This document shows positions 1-8,912 of a stretch of DNA of 36,761 bases, piece by piece. Within the stretch, counting starts at the first letter, position 1, and the number at the start of each line of letters is the position of its first letter. The position numbers and the translations under genes are program-made. The notes beneath the pieces were generated by a model that was not told the DNA's origin, did not search any database, and saw nothing but the letters and a program-made list of their open reading frames with translations. This DNA is from Litoribacterium kuwaitense (GTDB lineage Bacteria; Bacillota; Bacilli; Bacillales; DSM-28697): positions 1 to 36,761 of the forward strand of contig NZ_JAALFC010000032.1 in assembly GCF_011058155.1 (NCBI RefSeq), given 5' to 3'.

Positions 1-48
1 TTATTAAGCCAACAATTGAAACACATTCAAGACTTTCAAGTGGGGTAA
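1..48 (+). CDS. Possible 3' end of a gene entering from the left
   Basis: Frame 1 reads as a plausible protein tail of 15 residues (LLSQQLKHIQDFQVG) before a TAA. It is too short to assign to a family. The tail is followed within 10 bp by a GC-rich symmetric hairpin with no T tract. The reading may be chance. Confidence 0.2.
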   Translation, partial: LLSQQLKHIQDFQVG

Positions 49-54
49 AGAGTA

Positions 55-81
55 GGGGCAGGAGCGAAGGGCTCCCACCCC
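55..81. repeat. Symmetric GC-rich hairpin with internal loop
   Basis: GGGG-ca-GGAGC-gaagg-GCTCC-ca-CCCC: two nested stems (55-58 with 78-81, 61-65 with 71-75) separated by symmetric CA spacers. No T run follows on either strand, so it is not a standard intrinsic terminator. It could be a right-end hairpin of an IS200/IS605-type element or another structured repeat; that is a guess from shape only. Confidence 0.35.
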
Positions 82-297
82 AACTATTGACGTAGAACCT
101 TCAAATCAACGAACTATATAAGACCTATCTGATGTAATTTTTTCTGTGATATCCTCGCTTCAAAGAATGTGAAGGGCGGGGCGCATTGAGGAATTGGTTA
201 GAATGCGGTTTATTCACTGCTAACGGTCCGACTTACAGGTACTGCTTGAAGTCAATGAAATTTCGTTTTGCTACGTGGAAAGCCTCCTCCATAAGTA
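82..297. other. Gap without a recognisable gene
   Basis: No ORF with a credible ribosome binding site was seen on either strand. No T-rich terminator was seen for the leftward Hsp20-like gene that ends at 298. A TTGACG at 87-92 has no well-spaced -10 element. Confidence 0.4.
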
Positions 298-768
298 TTA
301 TTCATCGGGAGGTGTATTCTCAATAGAAATGCGTCGTTGCTGGGCTTTTGGAAAAGGGTGATTCATGGATACATTCGTGCCTGGTCGCGTACGACGAAAA
401 GCAAGACATAAAAGACCGTAATGATACGTTGCATCAACATGGTTGGTGTCGACTGAAAAAGGCAATGAGATTTCTTTACTGAACTGACCTTTAGGAATTT
501 CCTCTGATAAAACCTCTCCCTCTCCTTTCTTTTGGTATACGTCTCTTTGCAGTCCTTTCCCCTTGACGAGCAATGTTTGATGACCTTTGACAGTAACGTG
601 AATATCATTTAGATTTTTCAAACCAGGAATGGCGAGATATAGCAGAAGTTCGTCAGGAGTGGCGACGACATCACACAGTGCGATTTGTGCTTGCCAAACA
701 TCATTAAATTCCTTCCAAAATGGTTCAGCAAACATATCACTCATATTAAACCAATTGTTTTCCTTCAC
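298..768 (-). CDS. Hsp20/alpha-crystallin family small heat-shock-like protein
   Basis: Predicted 156 aa. I place the start at the GTG at 768 because AAAGGAGGGGG lies five bases upstream; the longer frame to 795 would put that site inside the gene. The alpha-crystallin domain spans about residues 30-135. It opens with a CDVVATPDELLLYLAIPGLK strand pair, has a P-K-G-Q-F-S-K-E-I-S-L-P segment (92-103) where the family has its F-x-R-x-x-x-LP motif, and a G-L-L-C-L-A-F strand (118-124) in place of the G-x-L motif. Small heat-shock proteins are cytoplasmic ATP-independent holdases. This copy is divergent, since the usual GVL is GLL, and its tail is polar and basic with no I-x-I. The spore-coat relatives of this superfamily (CotM/CotP type) are an alternative. 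It is transcribed away from yebE and stands alone. Confidence 0.75.
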   Translation of the reverse strand: MKENNWFNMSDMFAEPFWKEFNDVWQAQIALCDVVATPDELLLYLAIPGLKNLNDIHVTVKGHQTLLVKGKGLQRDVYQKKGEGEVLSEEIPKGQFSKEISLPFSVDTNHVDATYHYGLLCLAFRRTRPGTNVSMNHPFPKAQQRRISIENTPPDE

Positions 769-936
769 AAGAACCCCCTCCTTTAACAGGACCAAAAACG
801 TTTTTCGTAACAGGATATGATTTGTTTATGTAGACATGTGAAAAACAGCGGTCATTTCTGCAAAAAAACTGTCATCACGGTGCTGAAGGTGCTCATTCTT
901 ATTGACAAAGAGGCGCTCCATGTGACAGGATGTGTT

Positions 937-945
937 TGCTATCAT
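937..945 (+). promoter_or_regulatory. Possible extended -10 promoter for yebE-yebG
   Basis: TGCTATCAT fits an extended -10 (TG-n-TATCAT) about 75 bp before the yebE start. A convincing -35 at 16-18 bp spacing is absent. A TTGACA at 902-907 is too far upstream to pair with it. Confidence 0.3.
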
Positions 946-1020
946 TTGCAAAATGAGCAAGTGATCAGAATGATGTTAAATCAGAAAGGTCATTATAGAA
1001 GTGGGGAAGGAGGATCAGTC

Positions 1021-1563
1021 ATGCTAGACAATGGTCTGATCATGGTATGTATTATTTTGGTGATTAATATCGTATATGTATCTTTTAATACGATTCGTAT
1101 GATACTCACGTTAAAAGGACAGCGGTATTTGGCTGCTTTAATCAGTACTGTGGAAGTTGTCATCTACGTCGTCGGGCTAGGGCTCGTCCTTGACAATTTA
1201 AACGAGATTCAAAATTTGATTGCGTATGCTGTAGGGTTTGGACTAGGTGTTATGGTTGGGATGAAAATTGAAGAGAAGCTGGCGCTTGGATATATTACGG
1301 TCAATGTGATTACAAAAGGTTATGACACGGACGTTGCGAATGCTGTTCGTGAAGAAGGCTATGGAGTGACGAGCTGGGTTGCCAGTGGACGGGAAGGCAG
1401 CCGTTTGAATATGCAGATTTTAACACCGAGGAAATCCGAGTTGCGCCTTTATGAACTTATTAAGTCGATTGATCCAAAAGCATTTATCATTACGTACGAA
1501 CCAAAAGCGATTCACGGAGGCTTCTGGGTACGAGCGGTACGGAAAGGGAAACTGCCACAATGA
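1021..1563 (+). CDS. yebE: DUF2179/UPF0316 membrane protein YebE
   Basis: 180 aa, close to the ~184 aa of B. subtilis YebE. The ATG at 1021 is preceded by GGGAAGGAGGATC at ideal spacing; the same frame is open back to 817, but that stretch has no ribosome site and does not read like the family. Three hydrophobic segments (about 4-24, 37-59, 66-86) form the membrane part, followed by a soluble C-terminal DUF2179 domain (about 95-175) that includes an [13 protein letters not shown] stretch. The biochemical role of the family is not established; related DUF2179 domains occur in YitT-type proteins. It overlaps yebG by ATGA, so the two are translationally coupled, directly upstream of the purine operon as in B. 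subtilis. Confidence 0.88.
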   Translation: MLDNGLIMVCIILVINIVYVSFNTIRMILTLKGQRYLAALISTVEVVIYVVGLGLVLDNLNEIQNLIAYAVGFGLGVMVGMKIEEKLALGYITVNVITKGYDTDVANAVREEGYGVTSWVASGREGSRLNMQILTPRKSELRLYELIKSIDPKAFIITYEPKAIHGGFWVRAVRKGKLPQ

Positions 1564-1766
1564 CAAAATTGCCTAAGAAGAAACGGTTTGAAGTACAGGA
1601 AGGAGAAACGCTGGACGATTGCCTTGATCGAATGAAAGTAGAAGGGTATCAAGTCGTCAGGCGGGTTGAAAAGCCCTTATTTCAAGAGATCCAAAAGGAT
1701 GGGAAGCAAACGTTTCAGCCGATTGGTCAGCAAGTCATCTTTGAAGGACGCCGAATTGATAGCTAA
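1560..1766 (+). CDS. yebG: NETI-motif protein YebG
   Basis: 68 aa, basic N-terminus ([11 protein letters not shown]) followed by the conserved E-x-E-T-(I/L)-D-x-C-L-x-R-M-x-x-E-G-Y block and ending in a V-I-F-E-G-R-R-I segment. The NETI motif that names the family reads GETL here (residues 16-19). Function is unknown. The start overlaps the yebE stop as ATGA. The stop codon lies within the first PurR box of the pur promoter, so the gene ends where purine control begins. Confidence 0.85.
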   Translation: MTKLPKKKRFEVQEGETLDDCLDRMKVEGYQVVRRVEKPLFQEIQKDGKQTFQPIGQQVIFEGRRIDS

Positions 1767-1777
1767 ACACGAACATT
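1765..1777 (+). promoter_or_regulatory. PurBox 1 (PurR operator)
   Basis: AAACACGAACATT matches the published PurBox consensus AWWWCCGAACWWT at 11 of 13 positions, including the central CGAAC. It overlaps the yebG stop codon. PurR represses pur genes unless phosphoribosyl pyrophosphate is abundant. Confidence 0.8.
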
Positions 1778-1796
1778 TTTGCGTAGTGAATCAAAT

Positions 1797-1809
1797 AATG
1801 TTCGATTGT
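1797..1809 (-). promoter_or_regulatory. PurBox 2 (PurR operator)
   Basis: On the minus strand ACAATCGAACATT, with the same CGAACATT core as box 1, facing it across about 19 bp. Two divergently oriented PurBoxes at this spacing, ending just before the -35 at 1814, is the known arrangement of B. subtilis PurR control regions. Confidence 0.8.
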
Positions 1810-1813
1810 TTGG

Positions 1814-1842
1814 TTGACAGTGGGCGTTCCTGTTGCTACTAT
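1814..1842 (+). promoter_or_regulatory. Sigma-A promoter of the pur operon
   Basis: TTGACA (1814-1819), exact 17-bp spacer, TACTAT (1837-1842). Transcription should start near 1848-1850, immediately before the riboswitch aptamer. Confidence 0.85.
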
Positions 1843-1856
1843 GAAAGTAATTGAAG

Positions 1857-1930
1857 AACCTCATATATTGCTGGTAATAAGGTCCAGCCGTTTCTACCCG
1901 ATCGCCGTAAACGTTCGGACTATGAGGGAA
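1857..1930 (+). promoter_or_regulatory. Purine riboswitch aptamer, guanine class
   Basis: P1 pairs CCTCATA (1859-1865) with TATGAGG (1921-1927). P2 pairs GCTGG (1870-1874) with CCAGC (1884-1888). The J2/3 segment GTTTCTAC and the L3 loop CCGTAAA are present, and P3 pairs CCGA with TCGG. The specificity base, the position after GGA and before TATG (1920), is C, which reads guanine/hypoxanthine; adenine sensors have U here. Binding should stabilise P1 and favour the downstream terminator. Confidence 0.95.
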
Positions 1931-1987
1931 AGTGTAGGAATGTATGCGATGCGCATGCTTCCTTGTGCATGACTTTTGTATTTTTCG

Positions 1988-2039
1988 GCCCAGTGCCGGC
2001 TTTCCCTAGGAACAAGAAAGCTGTCGCCTGGGCTGTTTT
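1988..2039 (+). terminator. Riboswitch expression platform terminator
   Basis: GCCCAG (1988-1993) pairs with CTGGGC (2028-2033), with an inner GCTTTC (1999-2004)/GAAAGC (2016-2021) stem, followed by TG-TTTT. An alternative antiterminator pairs AGGGAAAG (1925-1932) with CTTTCCCT (2000-2007). Its 5' arm shares bases 1925-1927 with the 3' strand of aptamer P1, so aptamer and antiterminator exclude each other. Confidence 0.8.
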
Positions 2040-2083
2040 AGTTGTAATGAGAATAGATTTCAATGCCACAAGGAGGGCTTAGC

Positions 2084-2572
2084 ATGAACGTGTTGGTTGG
2101 TGTTATTATGGGAAGCGCTTCAGATTGGCCAACGATGAAACTAGCGTGTGACGTGTTGGATCGGATTGGAATTCCGTATGAAAAACATGTCGTGTCAGCA
2201 CATCGTACCCCGGATCGTATGTTTACTTATGCTGAGGAAGCGGAGGATAAAGGGCTCAAAGTCATTATCGCCGGTGCGGGAGGCGCGGCGCATTTGCCGG
2301 GGATGGTGGCGAGCAAGACAACCCTCCCAGTGATTGGTGTGCCAGTGCAATCGAAGGCACTGCAAGGCTTAGATTCGCTGTTGTCGATCGTGCAAATGCC
2401 AGGTGGCGTACCGGTGGCTACCGTAGCCATTGGCGATGCTGGGGCGAAAAATGCCGGGTGGCTTGCGGGACAAATGATCGGTGCGTTTATGCCGGAATTT
2501 GCTAGAAAAATTGCTTCGCTTCGTTCGGAAACAGCGAAGGCAGTGATCCAGAGTGAGGAGGGACTCCAATGA
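2084..2572 (+). CDS. purE: PurE, N5-carboxyaminoimidazole ribonucleotide mutase
   Basis: 162 aa class I PurE, which moves the carboxyl group of N5-CAIR to C4 to give CAIR in de novo purine synthesis. The ATG at 2084 has AAGGAGGGC upstream; an in-frame ATG at 2063 would place that site inside the gene. The substrate-binding loop GSASDW is at residues 10-15, the catalytic-loop SAHRTP with its conserved His follows near 42-47, and [12 protein letters not shown] near 69-80. It is the first gene of the operon, behind the riboswitch, and overlaps purK by ATGA. Pairing with purK confirms the bacterial two-step carboxylation route. Confidence 0.97.
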   Translation: MNVLVGVIMGSASDWPTMKLACDVLDRIGIPYEKHVVSAHRTPDRMFTYAEEAEDKGLKVIIAGAGGAAHLPGMVASKTTLPVIGVPVQSKALQGLDSLLSIVQMPGGVPVATVAIGDAGAKNAGWLAGQMIGAFMPEFARKIASLRSETAKAVIQSEEGLQ

Positions 2573-3711
2573 CGGTTCTCCTACCGCCAGCAACGATCGG
2601 GATCATCGGTGGTGGTCAGCTTGGCCGAATGATGGCAATCTCTGCGAAACAAATGGGTTTTCGTATCGCTGTGTTAGATCCTGACAAAGAAGGGCCGGCA
2701 GCACAAGTGGCGGATCACGTCATTGCTGCACCCTACTCTGATATGGAGGCAGCCAAAGCATTAGCTGACATCTCAGACCGCATTACGTATGAGTTTGAAA
2801 ACATTGATAGTACGGTTTTAGAGTGGCTAGAGCAAAATGGGAAGCTTGTCCAATCTGCTTCATTATTACAACTCACTCAGCATCGAGTGAAGGAGAAGCG
2901 AGCGATAGAGAAGAGCGGCTGTCAGGTGGCGTCGTATCGTGCGGTTGCAACAATGGCTGACTTAGATGATGGTTTAGCTGCTCTTGGGTTCCCTGCTGTA
3001 CTTAAGACGTGTACCGGGGGGTATGATGGGAAAGGGCAGCATGTGATTCGCTCCGCTGAGGATATTAAGGACGCAGGCGAACTGTTGACGAAAGGCGATT
3101 GTGTTTTGGAACAATGGGTTCCTTTTCAAGCTGAAGTATCAGTCATTGTTACCCGCTCCACAGACGGAGAGGTCCAAACGTTCCCAGTCGCAGAAAATAA
3201 ACATATTCACAACATTCTTGCAGTCACGCAAGTCCCAGCTCAATTTGATCAGACTGTTTTGGATCACGCAGAACAATTGGCTCGTCAGCTTGCACGAGAG
3301 TTAAAGCTTGTGGGCACCTTAGCTGTGGAAATGTTCGTCACAGAGGATGAACAGCTGTTGATTAATGAACTCGCACCCCGACCTCACAACTCAGGCCACT
3401 TCAGTATTGAAGGTTGTGAAACATCACAGTTTGAGCAACATATTCGGGCGATCTGCGGGTGGCCCCTTGGCTCGACGGTGCTTCGCCAGCCAAGCGCAAT
3501 GATCAATGTGTTAGGTCAACACCTGCCACATGTGCTTGAAGGTGTGAAGACATTTAGCCCGCATGCGCATCTGCATTTATATGGTAAAGAAGAGGCGCGC
3601 GCGCAACGGAAAATGGGACACGTAACGATTACTGCCCATTGCCTTGATACAGTACATAAAGAAGCGGCTGCTTTAGAAGACGCCCTTTATCGACAAGAAA
3701 ACGGAGGATGA
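2569..3711 (+). CDS. purK: PurK, N5-carboxyaminoimidazole ribonucleotide synthase
   Basis: 380 aa ATP-grasp enzyme that carboxylates AIR with bicarbonate and ATP to N5-CAIR, the substrate of PurE. It begins with a dinucleotide-type loop [13 protein letters not shown] (about 10-22). The ATP-grasp core carries [17 protein letters not shown] (about 143-159) and the metal-binding segment [13 protein letters not shown] (about 265-277). Start ATG overlaps the purE stop (ATGA). Length matches the family (~380 aa). The next gene, purB, begins 4 bp after the stop. Confidence 0.97.
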   Translation: MTVLLPPATIGIIGGGQLGRMMAISAKQMGFRIAVLDPDKEGPAAQVADHVIAAPYSDMEAAKALADISDRITYEFENIDSTVLEWLEQNGKLVQSASLLQLTQHRVKEKRAIEKSGCQVASYRAVATMADLDDGLAALGFPAVLKTCTGGYDGKGQHVIRSAEDIKDAGELLTKGDCVLEQWVPFQAEVSVIVTRSTDGEVQTFPVAENKHIHNILAVTQVPAQFDQTVLDHAEQLARQLARELKLVGTLAVEMFVTEDEQLLINELAPRPHNSGHFSIEGCETSQFEQHIRAICGWPLGSTVLRQPSAMINVLGQHLPHVLEGVKTFSPHAHLHLYGKEEARAQRKMGHVTITAHCLDTVHKEAAALEDALYRQENGG

Positions 3712-3715
3712 TGAC

Positions 3716-5011
3716 ATGATTGAACGCTATACCCGACCGGAGATGCAAGCCATTTGGACAGAAGAAAACAAATTTCAAACGTGGTTAGAGGTAGAATTGC
3801 TCGCATGTGAAGCATGGGCGGAGCTAGGAGACATTCCGAAAGGAGATGTTGCTTTGCTACGCGAGAAAGCGTCGTTTGATATTGACAGAATCCAGGAAAT
3901 TGAGGCGGAGACACGTCATGACGTCGTCGCGTTCACACGCGCAGTGTCCGAAACCGTTGGCGAAGAGAAAAAGTGGGTTCATTATGGGCTCACAAGTACA
4001 GATGTGGTCGATACCGCACTGTCCTCCCTTTTAAAGCAGGCAAACGACATTCTCCGTAAAGATTTAAATACCTTTGTTGATGTGCTCGCCGAAAAAGCGA
4101 AAGAGCATAAGCATACGGTCATGATGGGGCGAACGCACGGTGTCCATGCGGAGCCGACGACCTTCGGCTTGAAAATGGCCTTATGGTATGAAGAGATGAA
4201 AAGAAATGTTGAACGATTCGAGCGTGCGGCTGATGGCGTTCAATACGGCAAGCTTTCAGGCGCAGTAGGAACGTATGCGAATATCGATCCATTTGTTGAA
4301 GCGTATGTTTGTGAAAAGCTCGGCTTGAAGCCAGCGCCGGTCTCTACACAAACGTTACAGCGGGATCGTCATGCCGATTACATGTCTGCGCTCGCGTTAA
4401 TCGCAACTTCCATTGAAAAATTCGCGGTCGAAATTCGCGGTCTGCAAAAAACGGAAACACGTGAGGTCGAAGAATTTTTCGCCAAAGGCCAAAAAGGCTC
4501 TTCTGCAATGCCACACAAACGTAATCCGATCGGTTCGGAAAATATGACTGGTATGGCTCGCGTCATTCGCGGCTATATGATGACCGCTTATGAAAATGTA
4601 CCACTATGGCATGAACGTGATATTTCTCACTCGTCTGCCGAGCGTATTATTCTTCCTGACGCAACGATTGCGTTGAACTATATGCTGCACCGCTTCACAA
4701 ATATCGTTAAAAACTTGACGGTGTTCCCAGAAAACATGAAAGACAATATGGAGAAAACATTTGGGCTCATCTTCTCACAGCGCGTCCTCCTCACACTCAT
4801 TAACAAAGGGATGCCTCGAGAAGAAGCGTACGATACCGTGCAGCCGAAAGCCATGGAGTCGTGGGAAACGAAAGTACCTTTCCGCCAGCTTGTCGAAAAT
4901 GACCCTGTCATTGCCGAGAAATTAACAGCTGCTGAACTTGACGACTGTTTTGATTACACCTTCCATTTGAAAAATGTGGACGCTATTTTTGAACGTGTCG
5001 GTCTTGCTTAA
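3716..5011 (+). CDS. purB: PurB, adenylosuccinate lyase
   Basis: 431 aa member of the fumarase/aspartase superfamily. It removes fumarate from SAICAR and from adenylosuccinate, so it acts both in IMP synthesis and in the IMP-to-AMP branch. Seen: TSTDVVDT (about 87-94), [10 protein letters not shown] with the general acid/base His (about 138-147), the superfamily signature [12 protein letters not shown] (about 261-272) with its mobile-loop Ser, and [10 protein letters not shown] (about 301-310). The start ATG has ACGGAGG eight bases upstream. Family length is ~431 aa, so it is complete. Confidence 0.97.
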   Translation: MIERYTRPEMQAIWTEENKFQTWLEVELLACEAWAELGDIPKGDVALLREKASFDIDRIQEIEAETRHDVVAFTRAVSETVGEEKKWVHYGLTSTDVVDTALSSLLKQANDILRKDLNTFVDVLAEKAKEHKHTVMMGRTHGVHAEPTTFGLKMALWYEEMKRNVERFERAADGVQYGKLSGAVGTYANIDPFVEAYVCEKLGLKPAPVSTQTLQRDRHADYMSALALIATSIEKFAVEIRGLQKTETREVEEFFAKGQKGSSAMPHKRNPIGSENMTGMARVIRGYMMTAYENVPLWHERDISHSSAERIILPDATIALNYMLHRFTNIVKNLTVFPENMKDNMEKTFGLIFSQRVLLTLINKGMPREEAYDTVQPKAMESWETKVPFRQLVENDPVIAEKLTAAELDDCFDYTFHLKNVDAIFERVGLA

Positions 5012-5037
5012 TCAATAAATTTCCAGGAGGCAAAACA

Positions 5038-5778
5038 ATGATCAATGCCCCAATGCTGTATGAAGGAAAGGCCAAACGCATTTATGAAACCGAGGAACAA
5101 GACGTTTTACTGATTGAGTATAAAGACGATGCGACTGCGTATAACGGAAAAAAGAAAGAAGTCATTGCTGGAAAAGGGAAGTTGAATAATGACATTTCGG
5201 CGATGATCTTTGCAGCACTCGCGACAGCGGGCGTCAAAAGCCACTTTATTGAGAAAACAGGGGAATTAACGCAAAAAGTGCGCCGAGTGGAGATTGTTCC
5301 TTTAGAAGTTGTCGTTCGGAATGTTACTGCAGGCAGTCTTGCCAAACGCTTAGGAATCAATGAAGGTGAGGACATCAATCCTGCAATCGTTGAGTTTTAT
5401 TATAAGGACGATGCGTTGGACGATCCGTTGATCACTGAGGACCACATTCGCTTATTGTCGCTTGCAAATCAAGAAGACTTGGAAACGATGAAATCCGCAG
5501 CATTACAGGTTAATGATCAGTTAACAGCGCTGTTTGCTGAATGTGGGATACAACTTGTCGACTTTAAGCTGGAATTTGGCCGCACGAAGGATGGACAGTT
5601 GTTGCTTGCCGACGAAGTCTCTCCGGATACGTGCCGCTTATGGGATATGAAAACGAAAGAGCGCCTGGATAAAGACGTTTTTCGTCGCGATCTCGGCACG
5701 CTAACGACGGCTTATGAGGAAATTGCGTCAAGACTTCTGCAAAGGCAGACGACTACCGAGGGGAGAGAAAATCAATGA
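5038..5778 (+). CDS. purC: PurC, SAICAR synthase
   Basis: 246 aa. Ligates aspartate to CAIR with ATP to give SAICAR. The N-terminal YEGKAKRIY nucleotide-binding loop (about 8-16), PLEVVVRNVTAGS (about 88-100), DFKLEFG (about 179-185) and LADEVSPDTCRLWD (about 195-208) are all present. AGGAGG precedes the ATG by seven bases. Its stop overlaps the purS start (ATGA). The slight C-terminal extension over B. subtilis PurC (~241 aa) is glutamine/arginine-rich and unremarkable. Confidence 0.97.
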   Translation: MINAPMLYEGKAKRIYETEEQDVLLIEYKDDATAYNGKKKEVIAGKGKLNNDISAMIFAALATAGVKSHFIEKTGELTQKVRRVEIVPLEVVVRNVTAGSLAKRLGINEGEDINPAIVEFYYKDDALDDPLITEDHIRLLSLANQEDLETMKSAALQVNDQLTALFAECGIQLVDFKLEFGRTKDGQLLLADEVSPDTCRLWDMKTKERLDKDVFRRDLGTLTTAYEEIASRLLQRQTTTEGRENQ

Positions 5779-6020
5779 CAAAAGCAAAAATCTATGTGAC
5801 TTTGAAAGAAAGCGTGCTTGATCCACAAGGACAGGCTGTGCAAAGCGCGTTACACAGCATGAACTACACGTCTGTGAACGAAGTACGTGTCGGAAAATAT
5901 ATGGAAGTGACACTTGAGGAAACGGGACAAGATGCACACGAAAAAATCAAGCAGATGTGTGAGAAGCTTTTGTCGAACCCCGTCATTGAAGACTACGAAT
6001 ACGAACTCGAGGAGGCGTGA
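5775..6020 (+). CDS. purS: PurS, subunit of FGAM synthase
   Basis: 81 aa. PurS is the small bridging subunit that brings PurQ (ammonia source) to PurL (synthase) in organisms with the split PurLQS form of FGAM synthase. The sequence shows the family pattern [15 protein letters not shown] (about 8-22), V-N-E-V-R-V-G-K (about 34-41) and a C-terminal [16 protein letters not shown]. It sits between purC and purQ with coding overlap on both sides or nearly so, consistent with a 1:1 type complex made in place. Confidence 0.96.
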   Translation: MTKAKIYVTLKESVLDPQGQAVQSALHSMNYTSVNEVRVGKYMEVTLEETGQDAHEKIKQMCEKLLSNPVIEDYEYELEEA

Positions 6021-6025
6021 GCGTA

Positions 6026-6709
6026 TTGAAGTTCGCAGTCATCGTTTTTCCAGGGTCCAATTGTGATGTCGATATGCTGTCTGCTATCCAGGACGAGCTC
6101 GGTGAGGAAGCGACCTTCGTTCAGCATACGGAGAGCGATTTGTCCGATTTTGATGCGGTCCTTCTGCCAGGTGGTTTTTCCTACGGGGATTACTTGCGCT
6201 CAGGCGCGATTGCTCGTTTCTCACCCGTCATGTCAGCTGTCGTTGCTGCGGCTGAAGCAGGAAAACCGGTTTTAGGGGTGTGCAATGGTTTCCAAATTCT
6301 TTTAGAGGCTGGATTGCTTCCAGGGGCAATGCGGCGTAATACTGGCTTGAAATTCATCTGTCGTCCGGTTTCGCTGCGCGTTGAAAATGCAGAAACGATG
6401 TTTACGAGCGGCTATGAAGCAGGTCAGGAAATTACCGTTCCGATTGCTCACGGTGAAGGAAATTACTTTTGTGATGAGGCAACGCTTGCCGAGCTTCGCG
6501 AGCAACAACGGATCGTCTTTACGTACACCGATAATCCAAACGGGTCGTTAGCTAATATTGCAGGTATTGTGAATGAGCGCGGAAATGTCCTTGGCATGAT
6601 GCCTCATCCAGAGCGTGCTGTGAATGCACTTCTCGGTAGTAACGATGGGCTAACGCTGTTTTCTTCCATTTTAAAGAATTGGAGGCAACATCATGCACTT
6701 ACAACTTGA
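6026..6709 (+). CDS. purQ: PurQ, glutaminase subunit of FGAM synthase
   Basis: 227 aa class I glutamine amidotransferase that supplies ammonia to PurL. I choose the TTG at 6026: GAGGAGG ends ten bases upstream, the product then starts [14 protein letters not shown] as B. subtilis PurQ does and has the same length. The GTG at 6017 is almost on top of the ribosome site. The nucleophile Cys is in GVCNGFQ (about 85-91), the oxyanion region is [11 protein letters not shown] (about 49-59), and the catalytic His lies in MPHPERA (about 198-204). The 3' end overlaps purL by 17 bp. Confidence 0.95.
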   Translation: MKFAVIVFPGSNCDVDMLSAIQDELGEEATFVQHTESDLSDFDAVLLPGGFSYGDYLRSGAIARFSPVMSAVVAAAEAGKPVLGVCNGFQILLEAGLLPGAMRRNTGLKFICRPVSLRVENAETMFTSGYEAGQEITVPIAHGEGNYFCDEATLAELREQQRIVFTYTDNPNGSLANIAGIVNERGNVLGMMPHPERAVNALLGSNDGLTLFSSILKNWRQHHALTT

Positions 6710-8912
6710 ACCGTCACCAGCAGTCATTGCAGAAGAAAAAATTTACCAGGAAATGGGATTGACTGATGAAGAGTTTGCGTCGGTTTGTGAGCTTCTCGGA
6801 CGTCAGCCGAATTATACAGAAACAGGCCTTTTTTCCGTCATGTGGTCAGAGCATTGCAGCTATAAAAACTCTAAGCCAGTGCTTAAGAAATTTCCTACAG
6901 ACGGACCGCACGTTTTGCAAGGACCCGGAGAAGGCGCAGGGATTGTAGACATCGGAGACGGTCAAGCGGTTGTCTTTAAAATCGAAAGCCACAATCACCC
7001 GTCCGCGATTGAACCGTACCAAGGCGCGGCGACTGGTGTCGGTGGGATTATCCGTGACGTATTTTCCATGGGCGCTCGCCCTGTCGCCATTTTGAATTCG
7101 CTACGATTCGGTGAGTTATCCAATAATCCGAAAGTGCAATATTTATTTGAAGAAGTCGTTGCGGGTATTGCAGGCTATGGGAACTGTATCGGCATTCCGA
7201 CGGTTGGTGGCGAAGTTCAATTTGATCCTTGCTACGAAGGAAATCCACTCGTCAATGCGATGTGCGTCGGCTTAATTGACCATAAGGATATTCAAAAAGG
7301 TCGTGCGAGTGGTGTCGGCAATACAGTCATGTATGTCGGCGCTTCAACTGGTCGTGATGGCATTCATGGTGCGACATTTGCCTCTGAGGAATTAACAGAT
7401 GCTTCTGATGAAAAACGCCCAGCCGTTCAAGTTGGCGATCCGTTCATGGAAAAGCTCTTGCTTGAAGCGTGCCTTGAGGTCGTTCATAACGATGCGCTTG
7501 TAGGGATTCAAGATATGGGTGCAGCGGGTCTCACATCGTCAGCCAGTGAAATGGCAAGTAAAGCGGGCACAGGGATTGAAATGAATCTTGACGATGTGCC
7601 GCAACGTGAAAAACATATGACGCCATATGAAATGATGCTGTCAGAATCGCAGGAACGGATGCTTCTCGTGATTGAAAAAGGCAGAGAACAAGAAATTGTT
7701 GATCTGTTCGCAAAATACGATCTTCATGCTGTTGTTGTCGGTGAGGTTATTGAAGAGCCGCGCTTCCGTTTGCTACACGAAGGCAATGTCGTTGCTGATG
7801 TGCCTGTCGATGCGCTAGCGGAGGATGCGCCAGTTTACCACAAGCCTTCACAAGAACCGAAAAGCTTCCAAGAAAATCAAACGCGTCCTGAATGGAAGCC
7901 AGCGTTGACCGATGTGCCGTCTGTTTTAAAAACGTTGCTCGCCCAGCCGACCATTGCAAGTAAAGAATGGATCTATGATCAATACGATTATATGGTGCGT
8001 ACGAATACGGTGATCGGTCCTGGTTCAGACGCAGCTGTTCTCCGTGTACGTGGGACAGACAAGGCGTTGGCGATGACGACGGATTGTAACTCCCGCTATC
8101 TCTACCTTGATCCAAAGACTGGTGGTCAAATCGCTGTCGCTGAAGCGGCGAGGAATATCGTCTGTTCTGGAGGACAGCCGCTCGCCATTACGGATTGTCT
8201 CAACTTCGGAAGCCCGGAAAAGCCGGAAATCTTCTGGCAAATTGAAAAAGCAACGGACGGGATGACAGAAGGTTGTCAAATGCTTGAAACGCCAGTCATC
8301 GGCGGAAACGTATCACTGTACAATGAAACGAGCGGTGGCGCTGTGTATCCAACACCTGTTGTCGGTATGGTCGGTTTAATTGAACACATCGATCACATTA
8401 CGACACAACATGCGAAACAAGCAGGCGATGTAGTGTACTGCATCGGTGAAACGACAGAAGAGTTCGGTGGTAGTGAGCTCCAAAAGCTACAAGCGGGATC
8501 GATTTTTGGCAAAGCGCCTCACATCAACTTGGAAGTTGAAAAAGAAAGACAACAGCAACTCTTACACGCCATTCGTGAAGGGTGGATTGCTTCGGCTCAT
8601 GATGTGGCTGAAGGTGGTTTAGCTGTCGCTTTAGCTGAGACGTTGATGGGTACTGAGTTTGGTGCAACGGTGAAAGTGAACAATCCGAATCACTTATTTT
8701 CTGAAACACAATCGCGTTTCCTCATCACTGTACAACCTGAGCATAAGGAAGCGTTTGAAGCGTACGTAAAAGACGCTGTTTACCTTGGTGAGACGACTTC
8801 CCAGCCAGAACTTCACATTGAAACGGATACAGGCGTTTACGAGCTGTCGACGTCTGAACTCGAAGCAGCCTGGAAAGGAGCCATTCCATGCTTGGTGAAA
8901 TCAAAGGGTTAA
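6693..8912 (+). CDS. purL: PurL, FGAM synthase large subunit (small-type)
   Basis: 739 aa, the short PurL form that needs PurQ and PurS (B. subtilis PurL is ~742 aa). It converts FGAR, ATP and ammonia to FGAM. The AIRS-fold signature [20 protein letters not shown] (about 90-109) and G-V-G-G-I-I-R-D are present, with a second AIRS-like repeat (GPGSDAAVL near 445, [12 protein letters not shown] near 533). GGAGG precedes the ATG. The gene overlaps purQ at its start and purF by 25 bp at its end, so translation is likely coupled across all three. Confidence 0.97.
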   Translation: MHLQLEPSPAVIAEEKIYQEMGLTDEEFASVCELLGRQPNYTETGLFSVMWSEHCSYKNSKPVLKKFPTDGPHVLQGPGEGAGIVDIGDGQAVVFKIESHNHPSAIEPYQGAATGVGGIIRDVFSMGARPVAILNSLRFGELSNNPKVQYLFEEVVAGIAGYGNCIGIPTVGGEVQFDPCYEGNPLVNAMCVGLIDHKDIQKGRASGVGNTVMYVGASTGRDGIHGATFASEELTDASDEKRPAVQVGDPFMEKLLLEACLEVVHNDALVGIQDMGAAGLTSSASEMASKAGTGIEMNLDDVPQREKHMTPYEMMLSESQERMLLVIEKGREQEIVDLFAKYDLHAVVVGEVIEEPRFRLLHEGNVVADVPVDALAEDAPVYHKPSQEPKSFQENQTRPEWKPALTDVPSVLKTLLAQPTIASKEWIYDQYDYMVRTNTVIGPGSDAAVLRVRGTDKALAMTTDCNSRYLYLDPKTGGQIAVAEAARNIVCSGGQPLAITDCLNFGSPEKPEIFWQIEKATDGMTEGCQMLETPVIGGNVSLYNETSGGAVYPTPVVGMVGLIEHIDHITTQHAKQAGDVVYCIGETTEEFGGSELQKLQAGSIFGKAPHINLEVEKERQQQLLHAIREGWIASAHDVAEGGLAVALAETLMGTEFGATVKVNNPNHLFSETQSRFLITVQPEHKEAFEAYVKDAVYLGETTSQPELHIETDTGVYELSTSELEAAWKGAIPCLVKSKG

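Noticed and set aside
817-1020. N-terminal extension of yebE
   Set aside because: Open in frame but lacks a ribosome site; the strong GGAAGGAGG and the family length point to the ATG at 1021.
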